Assembly (NCBI GenBank): GCA_900540375.1
Contig: UQFS01000007.1
Span: forward strand, 1-64,000
Direction: 5' to 3'
DNA: 64,000 nt
Origin: an uncultured Prevotella sp.
GTDB taxonomy: Bacteria; Bacteroidota; Bacteroidia; Bacteroidales; Bacteroidaceae
Position numbers and translations under genes: made by a program. The notes beneath the pieces are model-generated. The model saw only the letters and a program-made list of their open reading frames with translations, ran no database searches and was not told the origin of the DNA. Of this stretch, positions 8,901-16,581 are shown piece by piece. Position 1 is the stretch's first letter. Each line of letters begins with the position of its first letter.

Positions 8901-9210
8901 ACTTGGTGCTCAAGTTGCAACGGCGGTGGCATTGATTAATTCCTTCTTGAATGAAGTGCAAGATGCCAGTGTGCGATTACAAATAGCACAATTGCAATCT
9001 CTTGCCCGTGATGGTGTCATTACTGATATCCCCAAGCGGTTGCAACGCATGAGCAAGCAACTGCGCCGTGGTACACTATCACATGACGAAGCGCTGGATG
9101 AAATTGTCACGATGGCAAAAAAATACAACGACTATTTTGTTGCTGAGGAGGAACGACGCTCTCGGCCTGAATCCGCTCCACAAATTATTTTGTCAGAATC
9201 TTTCAGATAA
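5920..9210 (+). CDS. PLD-nuclease / SF2 (SNF2-like) helicase fusion
   Basis: A 1096-aa protein. The N-terminal ~230 residues are a phospholipase-D-type nuclease domain with one HxK motif (HAKIYIL, H133/K135) and the following GSSNLSG. An SF2 helicase follows: Walker A GLGKT (285-289), motif II DEAY (366-369, where DEAH is common), motif III SATP (407-410), and motif VI QRIGRVNRIG with arginine fingers at ~791-797. The last ~280 residues are helical. Such helicases translocate on DNA in restriction and phage-defence systems, here with a built-in nuclease. The methyltransferase starts 6 bp downstream, so the two genes form one transcription unit. I infer restriction of unmodified DNA. DrmD of DISARM is a related architecture, but the other DISARM genes are absent. 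Confidence 0.85.
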   Translation: MSTRFFTNKNGNTLIRKFEGVLTNNPMVKNLDAVVGFLRSSGYFQLRPFLNNIDKVRILIGIDVDKFIADAANRGILFFGDPEGVKEEYLNQYKRDIENANYSKDAEDGIMQMLQDILDGKLELRAHPSKKIHAKIYILYPHDFNENTLNAAVITGSSNLSGYGLGTSEDKQYEFNVLLHDNEDVQFAMKEFNELWEEAKDCPIEATDIRKALDTTYLKGDVTPYELYIKLLIEYFGDRVKREDGDDPCEMPEGYKKYDYQIDAVNDGYQKLLRNDGFFLADVVGLGKTVIATMIAKKFLIENGRENTKILVVYPPAVEQNWKTTFHDFGIDKYTKFVSNGSLDKVLDIENYNYWNAEEYDLVLVDEAYKFRNHTAGAFNKLQEICKMPRMNVGNIEGYKKKVILISATPMNNTPMDIYTELLLFQDPRRCTIDGISNLTSFFAPLNKQFKALKRDPNYNLEEYRKLAEKVREKVIKPVSVRRTRSDIESIPRYNSDINGFPKVERPKENRYELNDHLADLFEKTVDHLIKDVIYSRYQAIAGLKPEVSEGLYDNAELISMSLANIRKTGLVKRLESSFYAFKVSLERFWQANQNMIDMFAKGKVFIAPDLDINHLYDLGLSDEEIEQKLNEKAEDNPKNKVFAPDDFRPEFLDWLKNDQKVIDQMVADWKDVTDKDDSKFDTFSDLLKHELFNKDINPEGKLVVFSESLDTVEYLQKRIDRDDVLVISADNRAKEFKTIRENFDANCTNKKNDYNIILTTDALAEGVNLHRSNVIVNYDTPWNSTKLMQRIGRVNRIGSVSKHIYNYVFYPSRQGDKEIKLNRTALSKIQTFQTTFGEDNQIYSTKEILDTFDKLFDEHASAEDVNEEMLFYEELRNLYLNDRRAYNRISRLSLRSRCGREPITYNGIKLSNDTLVFLKTNIRKVFYRVSDSSTTELSANEAFHFFKADKIEPSVERIEQHHKHVEKACKAFRKAVNQQIASDDLVETSQQNALGAQVATAVALINSFLNEVQDASVRLQIAQLQSLARDGVITDIPKRLQRMSKQLRRGTLSHDEALDEIVTMAKKYNDYFVAEEERRSRPESAPQIILSESFR

Positions 9211-9216
9211 TAAGCT

Positions 9217-12129
9217 ATGGATTATAAAGAAATATTAGAAGAAAAATATAACCGCTCAGCATGGATAACCATGCTGCGAGATATATTCCGTCAAAACGTG
9301 GTGTTCTTTGCAACACCTGCTCCAGTTGCTGTAAACAGCGATGTTGCCAACCAAGCGTATTATCTTGGTAAGATTACTCTTACTGACAATCAGCAGATAG
9401 CTATTTATGAGGTACAGCTTACTCAACACATTCAGATAGAACGTAACAAGGCTACTTTGCGTAATCTTCTTGTCAAAGAATGGCGCAACAGTGGCTTTGC
9501 CGGGGCTTTTATGTTGTGCTATCGTAGCGATGAGAGTGTACTTCGTTTCTCGTATGTCAGCGAGAATTATCGCTTCGATGAAAACCAACAGTATAAAAAG
9601 TTCGCTACAGACACAAAACGATACACCTATCTCTTGGGAGAAGGAAGAGCCTGCCGTACTGCCAACGAGAGATTTGTGCAGTTGCGTGACAGTAGCCAGA
9701 CGCTTGATGATGTAACGAAGGCTTTCTCTGTGGAGGTACTGACCAAACAATTCTACAATGAGTTGTTCGACTGGTACAGTTGGGCGGTGAGCGACGAGTC
9801 GGGCGTCTACTTTCCGAATAATGTCAATACTGAGACCGACGACCGCGAAAATATTGAGACGAAGGTTATACGGCTCATTACCCGAATAATGTTTGTGTGG
9901 TTTATCAAGCAAAAAGACTTGGTGCCCAGCAAGCTCTTTGACGTTGAGTTCCTAAAGGGAGTCTTAAAAGATTTCAATCCGCAGGATGCTGCCAATGGCA
10001 ACTACTACAATGCAATCTTACAAAATCTCTTTTTTGCTACGCTCAATCGTGCTATTGTGGACGAAGATGGGAACAAGCGCCGGTTTGCCTCTCTGAAGGG
10101 GCATCGCGATATCAAGAATCTTTATCGCTATGCCGAGATGTTCAGTATATCCGAACAAGAGGTCATAGATATGTTTTCTTCCGTGCCATTCCTCAATGGC
10201 GGGCTTTTCGAATGCCTTGACAAGACAAAGCGCATTGATGGTGTTGAAGTGGCATACAATTACGATGGATTCAGTCGCAACGACAAACGTTTTGCCAATG
10301 GACGTTATCGCAACCGCGCGTTCATCCCAAATAACCTGTTCTTTGACCCGCAAAGAGGATTGTTCTCAATTCTGGGTCGTTATAATTTCACTATTGAGGA
10401 AAATACGCCCGATGACCAGCAAGTGGCTCTTGATCCGGAACTGTTGGGAAAGGTATTCGAAAATCTTTTAGGAGCTTATAACCCTGAGACACGTGAGACC
10501 GCACGCAATCAGAGTGGATCTTTCTATACACCCCGGGAGATTGTCAACTTTATGGTGGACGAGAGTCTGATCTACTACCTCGGTGACAATGAGACTGTGC
10601 GCTCTGTTTTTGAGGACGACTTCGAACCCAGGGAGGACGAAGCAGACAAGTACAAAGAAATTACCCGAAGACTGAAGGCAATCAAAGTTCTTGACCCGGC
10701 TTGTGGTTCGGGCGCTTTCCCTATGGGAATGCTCAATCGCATCGTTGACATTCTACAGAAGTTGAATGCAGAAGATGATATATACCAGCTAAAACTGCAT
10801 GTTATTGAGAACTGTATCTATGGTAGCGACATTCAGAGTATTGCAGCCCAAATAACCAAGTTGCGCTTCTTTATCTCCTTGATATGCGACTGCGACAAAG
10901 ACCCGTCGAAGCCAAACTTCGGTATGCCTACACTGCCAAACTTGGAGACAAAGTTTGTATCCTCTGACTCGCTTGTCAAAATCAAGAAAGTAAATATGCA
11001 CAATCTTTTCGAGGATCCGCGCATAGAAGAAACAAAAAACAAACTGAAAGAAATCCGCCACGAACATTTCAATGCAAAGACGGCAAGCAGAAAATCTTCT
11101 TTACGCAAAGAAGACGACCGGCTGCGTCTTCTTTTGGCTCAACTGCTGAAAGGCAGTGAGGTGAAGCTGGCAGATGCCATTCAACTTGCTAAATGGAATC
11201 CATATGATCAAAATGAGGTCTCCCCGTTCTTTGATCCTGAATGGATGTTCGGTGTCAAGGACGGGTTCGATATCGTCATAGGCAATCCGCCATACGTGCA
11301 ACTACAAAACAATGGTGGAGCATTGGCGCAAAAATATGAGGAACAGGAGTATAAGACATTCGCCCGTACAGGCGATGAGTACTGCCTTTTCTATGAGCGG
11401 GGCTGGCAGCTTCTTAAGGATGGTGGACATCTGTGCTTCATTACGTCCAACAAGTGGATGCGTGCAGGGTATGGAGAAAAGACGCGTGCCTTTTTTGCCA
11501 AAAACACGAACCCCATTTTGCTCATCGATTTCGCAGGAGTAAAAATATTTGAGAGTGCCACCGTTGACACAAACATTCTGCTCTTCGGAAAAGAAAAGAA
11601 TCAGAAAAAGACAATCTGTGCTGTTACAAACAAAGAGAATAAGGATAGTGTAAAGAAATTGAGCAATTTTGTTCAGCAACAGCATACCGTCAATGCCTTT
11701 GCCTCTTCTGATTCTTGGGTCATACTGTCTCCAATAGAGCAGAGCATCAAGCAGAAGATAGAGGCAGTAGGCGTGCCTTTGAAAGACTGGAATATCAATA
11801 TATACCGTGGAGTTCTTACAGGTTGCAATGAGGCGTTCATCATCAACACCGATAAACGCAACGAAATCCTCGCCAACTGCAAGGACGAGGCAGAGCGCAA
11901 GCGCACGGAGGAGCTAATACGACCTTTTATCAAGGCCTTTTTGTTGAAAAGTTTATGCTTCTCTGGAGCGGTACGCTTTCCTTTTGGTCGACCAAGTACT
12001 ACTCCCTCTGCCTTCTTCCGTGCCAAAGCTTCCCTCGTACGTTGCGATATAAGGTTGCGCTCTATTTCCGCAGACAAGCCGAAGGCAAAGGCTAACACCT
12101 TGCTCTGTATGTCGTCTCCAAGGCGGTAG
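9217..12129 (+). CDS. Eco57I-type adenine DNA methyltransferase, C-terminus lost at a rearrangement
   Basis: The frame gives 970 aa, but only the first ~903 (to base ~11,925) read as methyltransferase. An N-terminal domain (~1-400) precedes an N6-adenine methylase core with motif I DPACGSG (493-499) and motif IV NPPY (690-693), then VLTGCNEAFII and RKRTEELIRP. Relatives usually continue with a line such as ILRGRDIKRYGY and a target-recognition domain. Here the frame switches to the antisense of a recombinase gene and stops in nonsense sequence. Family proteins are about 1200-1300 aa, so most of the recognition domain is missing. It is co-transcribed with the helicase. The modification half of the system is probably inactive, or its missing part lies elsewhere. 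Confidence 0.8.
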   Translation: MDYKEILEEKYNRSAWITMLRDIFRQNVVFFATPAPVAVNSDVANQAYYLGKITLTDNQQIAIYEVQLTQHIQIERNKATLRNLLVKEWRNSGFAGAFMLCYRSDESVLRFSYVSENYRFDENQQYKKFATDTKRYTYLLGEGRACRTANERFVQLRDSSQTLDDVTKAFSVEVLTKQFYNELFDWYSWAVSDESGVYFPNNVNTETDDRENIETKVIRLITRIMFVWFIKQKDLVPSKLFDVEFLKGVLKDFNPQDAANGNYYNAILQNLFFATLNRAIVDEDGNKRRFASLKGHRDIKNLYRYAEMFSISEQEVIDMFSSVPFLNGGLFECLDKTKRIDGVEVAYNYDGFSRNDKRFANGRYRNRAFIPNNLFFDPQRGLFSILGRYNFTIEENTPDDQQVALDPELLGKVFENLLGAYNPETRETARNQSGSFYTPREIVNFMVDESLIYYLGDNETVRSVFEDDFEPREDEADKYKEITRRLKAIKVLDPACGSGAFPMGMLNRIVDILQKLNAEDDIYQLKLHVIENCIYGSDIQSIAAQITKLRFFISLICDCDKDPSKPNFGMPTLPNLETKFVSSDSLVKIKKVNMHNLFEDPRIEETKNKLKEIRHEHFNAKTASRKSSLRKEDDRLRLLLAQLLKGSEVKLADAIQLAKWNPYDQNEVSPFFDPEWMFGVKDGFDIVIGNPPYVQLQNNGGALAQKYEEQEYKTFARTGDEYCLFYERGWQLLKDGGHLCFITSNKWMRAGYGEKTRAFFAKNTNPILLIDFAGVKIFESATVDTNILLFGKEKNQKKTICAVTNKENKDSVKKLSNFVQQQHTVNAFASSDSWVILSPIEQSIKQKIEAVGVPLKDWNINIYRGVLTGCNEAFIINTDKRNEILANCKDEAERKRTEELIRPFIKAFLLKSLCFSGAVRFPFGRPSTTPSAFFRAKASLVRCDIRLRSISADKPKAKANTLLCMSSPRR

Positions 12130-12428
12130 TTGTCCTTAATGGTCCATACCCGGCACTCCTTATTCATACAGATATTTAAAATTTCCATAATCATAAACAG
12201 ATTGCGGCCAAGGCGCGACAACTCGCTGCAAATAATGATGTCGTCTTTGCCTACCTTGGCGAGTAGAACGCCGAGCTCGCGTTTGTCATAGCTCTTGGTA
12301 CCGCTTATGGTCTCCTCAATCCAATCATCGACTTTTAGGTTTCCCTTATTACAGAAATTGTTGATCTCGAATCGCTGGTTCTCTACAGTCTGCTTGTCGC
12401 TGCTTACTCTGATGTATCCGTAAATCAT
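11673..12428 (-). CDS. Serine recombinase (Mpi/Pin-like invertase), C-terminus lost
   Basis: The frame is 251 aa, but only residues 1-~168 belong to the family: MIYGYIRVSSDKQTVENQRF with the catalytic Ser at 9, then ELSRLGRNLF, then AEIERNLISQRTREALARKK and GRPKGKR. This matches Bacteroides promoter invertases such as Mpi. The DNA-binding helix-turn-helix that should follow KHKLFNKKALIKG is missing, because beyond base ~11,925 the frame reads the antisense of the methyltransferase. The catalytic domain looks complete, but specific site binding is probably lost. It converges with the methyltransferase and may once have switched that gene's recognition part. Confidence 0.8.
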   Translation of the reverse strand: MIYGYIRVSSDKQTVENQRFEINNFCNKGNLKVDDWIEETISGTKSYDKRELGVLLAKVGKDDIIICSELSRLGRNLFMIMEILNICMNKECRVWTIKDNYRLGDDIQSKVLAFAFGLSAEIERNLISQRTREALARKKAEGVVLGRPKGKRTAPEKHKLFNKKALIKGRISSSVRLRSASSLQLARISLRLSVLMMNASLQPVRTPRYILIFQSFKGTPTASIFCLMLCSIGDSMTQESEEAKALTVCCC

Positions 12429-12474
12429 AACTATTTTTGCTTGATATTTATAAAAGAACGTATGCGAAAGTATG

Positions 12475-12528
12475 AGCGTATTCTGTTTTTGTCATGTTAA
12501 CAGGAATTGGTAAACGTTAAAATACGCT
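12475..12528. repeat. Short inverted repeat upstream of the recombinase
   Basis: AGCGTATT (12475-12482) and AATACGCT (12521-12528) form a perfect 8-bp inverted repeat around 38 bp in the divergent promoter region of recombinase and ATPase. It may be a binding or crossover site, but 8 bp is weak evidence. Confidence 0.3.
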
Positions 12529-12534
12529 TGTTCC

Positions 12535-12565
12535 TTGCTTTATTAAATTGTATTTTATAAATTTG
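12535..12565 (+). promoter_or_regulatory. Promoter of the DUF4143 ATPase
   Basis: TTGC (12535-12538), a 19-base spacer and TAAATTTG (12558-12565) fit the Bacteroidetes consensus. The start site would fall near 12,572, which excludes the GTG at 12565 as start codon and favours ATG 12598. Confidence 0.6.
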
Positions 12566-12597
12566 TGGTGTTTCATAAATTGTCACTTAATAAAGTT

Positions 12598-13884
12598 ATG
12601 AACAAGGATATTCTGAAGCAGATCATTTTAGACAATAGAGTAGAGGTAGAGCGATATAAAGTGTTCCGGCGTGAGGTGGATATGAGTAGCTTTCCCTGTT
12701 ACGTTCTGGTAGGCTTGCGGCGTGCGGGCAAGTCTTTCATGCTCTACCAGCGTATGCAGCAATTGCTGAGCCAGGGGCATACTTGGGATGAGATGCTGTA
12801 TGTGAACTTTGAGGATGACCGGCTGGAGGAATTCAAGGCGTCAGATTTCAACCTCATCCTTGAGTGCTTTGCAGAACTGTCGGACAAGCGCCCCATGCTG
12901 TTCCTCGATGAGATACAAAGTATTGATGGATGGGAGAAGTTTGCCAGACGCCTGGCAGACAACAAATACAATGTGTATATCACAGGTAGCAACGCAAAGA
13001 TGCTGTCACGTGAGGTGATGACTACGCTTGGTGGCAGATATTTGTCCGTCGAAGTCTACCCGTTTAGTTTTAAGGAATATCTTGATGTTGGCGGCCAAAA
13101 GTATGACGAGAACAGTCTGCTTCAAACAGATACCAAGGCTAAGTTCATGCGCTTGTATAATGAATATCTGCATTGGGGAGGTCTGCCGGAAAGTGTCGGC
13201 TTGCCAGTCAAGCGTGATTATGTGAGCAGCACCTTTCAGAAAGTATATCTTGGTGACATCTGTGCACGCAATAGTATCAGCAATCCAAATCTGTTGCGTC
13301 TCATGATAAAGAAAATAGCAGAGAGCGTCAAGCAACCGTTGTCATACAATCGCATTTCGCGTATTCTTTCAACCGTTGGTGGCAAGATCAGCGTACCTAC
13401 GGTTGGCAACTATGTGCAGTATTGCCAAGACGCATGGCTGTTGCTGCGTATGCATAACATTGCTTCGCCGTTTGTGGAGAAAGAGACTATCAGCAAGTAT
13501 TATTTTACCGACAATGGCATCCTCAATCTCTTCCTTATTGATGCAGATACCTCCTTGTTGGAAAACCTCGTGGCGGTGACATTGTTAAGGATGTATGGTA
13601 ATGACCCCGACAATGAGCGCGTTTTCTATTACAATTCGGGTGTCGAAGTCGATTTCTATATACCCGAGGATGGACTTGCCATTCAGGTATGTTACAATCT
13701 TAGCCAAAGCGACGGTACATACGAAAGAGAGGTGAATGCGTTGAAGAAGCTTCCGTCCGTATTGGAATGCAAGCGTCGCCTCATTATCACTTACGACGAG
13801 GAGACGGGCATTGAGGACAATCATGGAAAGATAGAGGTGCTGCCTTACTGGAAATGGTCCTTGACGACTAGAGATGTTCTGTAA
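12598..13884 (+). CDS. AAA ATPase with DUF4143 domain
   Basis: With ATG 12598 the protein is 428 aa. It has an AAA_14 domain with Walker A GLRRAGKS (39-46), Walker B PMLFLDEIQ and sensor YITGSNAKML, followed by PFSFKEYL and a C-terminal DUF4143 region ending in a nuclease-like fold (VDFYIPEDGLAIQVCYNL). These ATPases are common in Bacteroidetes and often lie in variable regions; their cellular role is unsettled. The gene is monocistronic, with its own promoter. It is the last accessory gene before the tRNA. A longer GTG-started form (12565) is less likely because it overlaps the promoter. Confidence 0.85.
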   Translation: MNKDILKQIILDNRVEVERYKVFRREVDMSSFPCYVLVGLRRAGKSFMLYQRMQQLLSQGHTWDEMLYVNFEDDRLEEFKASDFNLILECFAELSDKRPMLFLDEIQSIDGWEKFARRLADNKYNVYITGSNAKMLSREVMTTLGGRYLSVEVYPFSFKEYLDVGGQKYDENSLLQTDTKAKFMRLYNEYLHWGGLPESVGLPVKRDYVSSTFQKVYLGDICARNSISNPNLLRLMIKKIAESVKQPLSYNRISRILSTVGGKISVPTVGNYVQYCQDAWLLLRMHNIASPFVEKETISKYYFTDNGILNLFLIDADTSLLENLVAVTLLRMYGNDPDNERVFYYNSGVEVDFYIPEDGLAIQVCYNLSQSDGTYEREVNALKKLPSVLECKRRLIITYDEETGIEDNHGKIEVLPYWKWSLTTRDVL

Positions 13885-13903
13885 AGGACTAACGAAAGTG
13901 CAA

Positions 13904-13930
13904 GGGGCAGGGCTGGACGATGGCTCTGCC
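13904..13930 (+). terminator. Possible weak hairpin after the ATPase gene
   Basis: GGCAGGGCT and GGCTCTGCC pair with wobble around an 8-9 base loop, about 20 bases past the stop codon. No T-run follows, so terminator function is uncertain. The rest of 13,931-14,075 shows no gene. Confidence 0.3.
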
Positions 13931-14075
13931 AGAGGCATTACGTATGTTTTGTCAAGATTTTGAAATCAAGAGGTATTCAATGATACAAGCCATCGGACTA
14001 TTTCGGGGCTGATACGCCACGAAATATCATGGACAAACTGAACCGTCTTGGTTTTCGCATAGTTTTCGCGTGTAT

Positions 14076-14108
14076 GAAAAAAGCACTTGCGGAAATCCGT
14101 AAGTGCTT
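14076..14108 (-). terminator. Terminator of tRNA-Met
   Basis: AAGCACTTGCGGA and TCCGTAAGTGCTT form a 13-bp stem with a two-base loop. Read on the minus strand it is followed by TTTTTTC, a textbook intrinsic terminator 12 bases after the tRNA 3' end. Confidence 0.85.
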
Positions 14109-14119
14109 GATTTTCAGTG

Positions 14120-14193
14120 TAGCGGGGGTGGGTCACGATCCCACGACCTCCGGATTATGAATCCGACGCTCTAACCAGCTGAGCTATCCCGCC
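14120..14193 (-). tRNA. tRNA-Met (CAU)
   Basis: On the minus strand GGCGGGATAGCTCAGCTGG opens a complete cloverleaf: D arm, anticodon stem TCGGA/TCCGG with loop TTCATAA (anticodon CAU), T stem GTGGG/CCCAC and acceptor strand CCCCGCT plus discriminator A. CCA is not encoded. Elongator Met is the best reading; tRNA-Ile with a modified CAU anticodon cannot be fully excluded. Its 3' end faces the accessory region, the usual orientation for a tRNA used as an integration target. Confidence 0.9.
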
Positions 14194-14250
14194 ATCATTT
14201 TCAGCAAAAGAGAAAAACACACGTGATGGGCAATTTCTGAATTGCGAGTG

Positions 14251-14281
14251 CAAAGGTACATATTTGTTTTTGAACCTCCAA
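14251..14281 (-). promoter_or_regulatory. Promoter of tRNA-Met
   Basis: On the minus strand TTGG (14281-14278), a 19-base spacer and TACCTTTG (14258-14251) resemble the Bacteroidetes consensus, about 58 bases before the tRNA. Confidence 0.5.
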
Positions 14282-14332
14282 ATATTTTGGCTACTTTTTG
14301 TTGCAACATTCGCTTTTCTGACTTTTTTGCAT

Positions 14333-14340
14333 TAACTTTG
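14333..14340 (+). promoter_or_regulatory. -7 box for the LptF/G permease operon
   Basis: TAACTTTG fits TAnnTTTG; no clear -33 box is seen at the right distance. Transcription from here would give a leader of about 250 bases that includes the tandem repeats. Confidence 0.4.
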
Positions 14341-14360
14341 CAGTCGATAGCTGGGGTACC

Positions 14361-14580
14361 TATAATATAGTATCTCCTTGAGAACTTTCAGAGTAGGACG
14401 AGAGTTTGGCTGGTGATGCTTATATAATAACAGAAGTGTCTCCTTGGCAACTTTCAGATTAGAATGTGAGTTTAGCAGTGGTTCTTATATAATATCATAG
14501 AGGTATCTCTCTGAGGACTTTCAGAATAGGGTGGGAGTTTAGCGGGAGTGCTTATATAATAATAGGTGTATTTCCCTGGT
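14361..14580. repeat. Three degenerate tandem repeats of about 60-67 bp in the leader
   Basis: Each unit has the order (C)TTATATAAT or CTATAATAT, then TCTCC or TCTCT, then ACTTTCAGA, then GAGTTT(G/A)GC. The TATATAAT boxes lie at 14361, 14421, 14486 and 14553, the last opening a partial fourth copy. Spacings are 60, 65 and 67. The blocks are conserved while the linkers vary, so selection or recent duplication with drift is plausible. The array ends about 15 bases before the permease start codon. Confidence 0.75.
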
Positions 14581-14594
14581 GAGATAAAGACAAA

Positions 14595-16556
14595 ATGAAT
14601 TTTCGGATAAAGAAACTCGACATATTCATAGCCCGTCAGTTCGGGCTACTCTTCGCCGGAACGTTTTTCATCTGTCAGTTTGTGCTGATGATGCAGTTCT
14701 TGTGGCGCTATATCGATGATTTGATCGGCAAGGGCATCTCGTTGGATATCATGGCTCAGTTCTTCTGGTACATGGCTCTGATGATGGTACCTCAGGCTCT
14801 GCCTTTGGCTATTTTGCTTAGTTCGTTGATCACGTTTGGTAATTTAGGCGAAAGTTCTGAGCTGACGGCTATCAAGGCGGCAGGTATCTCTTTGATGCAA
14901 AGCTTCCGGTCGTTGATCGTCATCACCTCTTTGATCTGCATCACCTCTTTTGTGTTTCAAAATAATATTGGCCCTACAGCAAACATGAAGTTAGCTCAGC
15001 TTTTCCTGTCGATGAAGCAGAAAAGTCCTGAGCTGGAGATCCCCGAAGGCGTTTTCTATGATGGTATTCCTAACTGCAACATCTATGTGCAGAAGAAGAA
15101 TTTGAAGACTGGAAAGCTCTACGGCATCATGGTCTATCGTATGACGGCGAGCTATGAGGATGCAGCCATTATCCTTGCAGACTCCGGTATGATCCAGTCT
15201 ACCGCTGAAAAGAAACACTTGTTGCTCAGTTTGTGGAGTGGTGAGTGGTTTGAGAACATGCAGTCACAGGAATTGGCGGGAAGTGCCTCGGTGCCATACC
15301 GCCGAGAGAGTTTCATCTCCAAACGCATCTATTTGGATTTTGATGCAGATTTCAGTCTGACAGATGCCTCTTCGCTTTCCGGCAATGCCCGTGGAAAGAG
15401 TTTAAAGGAGATCGTCAACTCTATAGATTCTCTCAATGGGACCTATGACAGCATAGGACGCGTGTCTTATAATCAAGCTCGTACATTTTATTTTGCCAAT
15501 GTTCATCTTCCCAAGAAGGATTCGTTGGTGGCCGTGAAACATGGAATGTCGAAGTCATTTGATATCGACAAGGTCTTCGGAAAGGCACCTGCTGAGCAAA
15601 AGCGAATGGCAGTGTCGTCGGCGTTGGGCAAAGTCCAATCAGCCGTCAATGACTTGGATTTTAGAAGTATGATGACTAAGGACAATGAGCGAACGGTACG
15701 TGAACACCAGATCGAAGCGCAGAATAAATTCATGTTAGCCTTGCAGTGTCTGCTGTTCTTCTTTATCGGTGCACCTTTGGGCGCTATCATCCGCAAGGGA
15801 GGATTGGGCGTTCCGGTTATCGTGTCCGTGTTGGTCTTTATCGTGTTCTATATCATCGATAACTCCAGTTATCAGATGGCGCGTAAAGGCATGTGGGCCG
15901 TATGGATGGGCCGCACCCTGGCTCCCGTTGTGATGACTCCTCTTGCTGTTTTCATTACTTACAAGGCTTGCAACGATTCTATGGTGTTCAATGCCGATGC
16001 TTGGCGAGACATGTTCCGTCGCTTGTTAGGCTTGAGAACGAAACGTAGCATTCAGGGTAAGGAAGTGATCATCAATGAGCCGAACTATGCCGATGACCAT
16101 GACAAGCTTCTTATTATCAATAAGGACGTGGTTGCTTACTCTAAAGCCCATAAGCTTGTGGCACCACCCAATGTCATCAAGGTGTTCTTTAAGTATCGTC
16201 CGGATCATGAGATAGAGCGGGTGAATGAGGAGTTTGAAGCAGTCATCAAGGATTTGGCCAACACTCGTGACACCTATATCCTCCAGCAAATCAATCAATA
16301 CCCAATATTGACGTTGAAGGCACATACACGCCCGTTCGAGCGTAAGTGGCTGAACATCCTCTCGGCGCTTATCGTGCCGTTGGGCATGTTCTTCTATTTC
16401 CGCATGTGGCGTTTCCGTCTCCGTCTCTTACGAGATTTGAAGCAGATACGTTTTACAGACACAAACATTATCAATCATATAGAGAGAAAACAGAGACTGG
16501 CAGCTGAGTTGGCTCATCAGCATGAGAATGAAGCGCAGGGCTCTGAGAAAGAATAA
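14595..16556 (+). CDS. LptF/LptG-family lipopolysaccharide export permease
   Basis: A 653-aa inner-membrane protein of the YjgP/YjgQ family. The first ~110 residues hold membrane helices ([40 protein letters not shown]) with the family segment [19 protein letters not shown] periplasmic beta-jellyroll-like part (~130-370) follows, then further helices ([20 protein letters not shown]). It would pair with LptB to lift lipopolysaccharide from the inner membrane to the LptC-A bridge. The C-terminal ~180 residues (after [11 protein letters not shown]) form a long cytoplasmic extension plus one more hydrophobic segment, longer than the ~360-aa E. coli proteins. It is followed 25 bp later by ribBA. 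LptF versus LptG cannot be decided here. Confidence 0.9.
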   Translation: MNFRIKKLDIFIARQFGLLFAGTFFICQFVLMMQFLWRYIDDLIGKGISLDIMAQFFWYMALMMVPQALPLAILLSSLITFGNLGESSELTAIKAAGISLMQSFRSLIVITSLICITSFVFQNNIGPTANMKLAQLFLSMKQKSPELEIPEGVFYDGIPNCNIYVQKKNLKTGKLYGIMVYRMTASYEDAAIILADSGMIQSTAEKKHLLLSLWSGEWFENMQSQELAGSASVPYRRESFISKRIYLDFDADFSLTDASSLSGNARGKSLKEIVNSIDSLNGTYDSIGRVSYNQARTFYFANVHLPKKDSLVAVKHGMSKSFDIDKVFGKAPAEQKRMAVSSALGKVQSAVNDLDFRSMMTKDNERTVREHQIEAQNKFMLALQCLLFFFIGAPLGAIIRKGGLGVPVIVSVLVFIVFYIIDNSSYQMARKGMWAVWMGRTLAPVVMTPLAVFITYKACNDSMVFNADAWRDMFRRLLGLRTKRSIQGKEVIINEPNYADDHDKLLIINKDVVAYSKAHKLVAPPNVIKVFFKYRPDHEIERVNEEFEAVIKDLANTRDTYILQQINQYPILTLKAHTRPFERKWLNILSALIVPLGMFFYFRMWRFRLRLLRDLKQIRFTDTNIINHIERKQRLAAELAHQHENEAQGSEKE

Positions 16557-16581
16557 GTATCATCATAAAAGGAATCATAAC

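Noticed and set aside
5920..12129. Complete DISARM or BREX system
   Set aside because: Only a helicase and a methyltransferase are present; no DrmA/B, PglZ or BrxC-like genes lie in the window.
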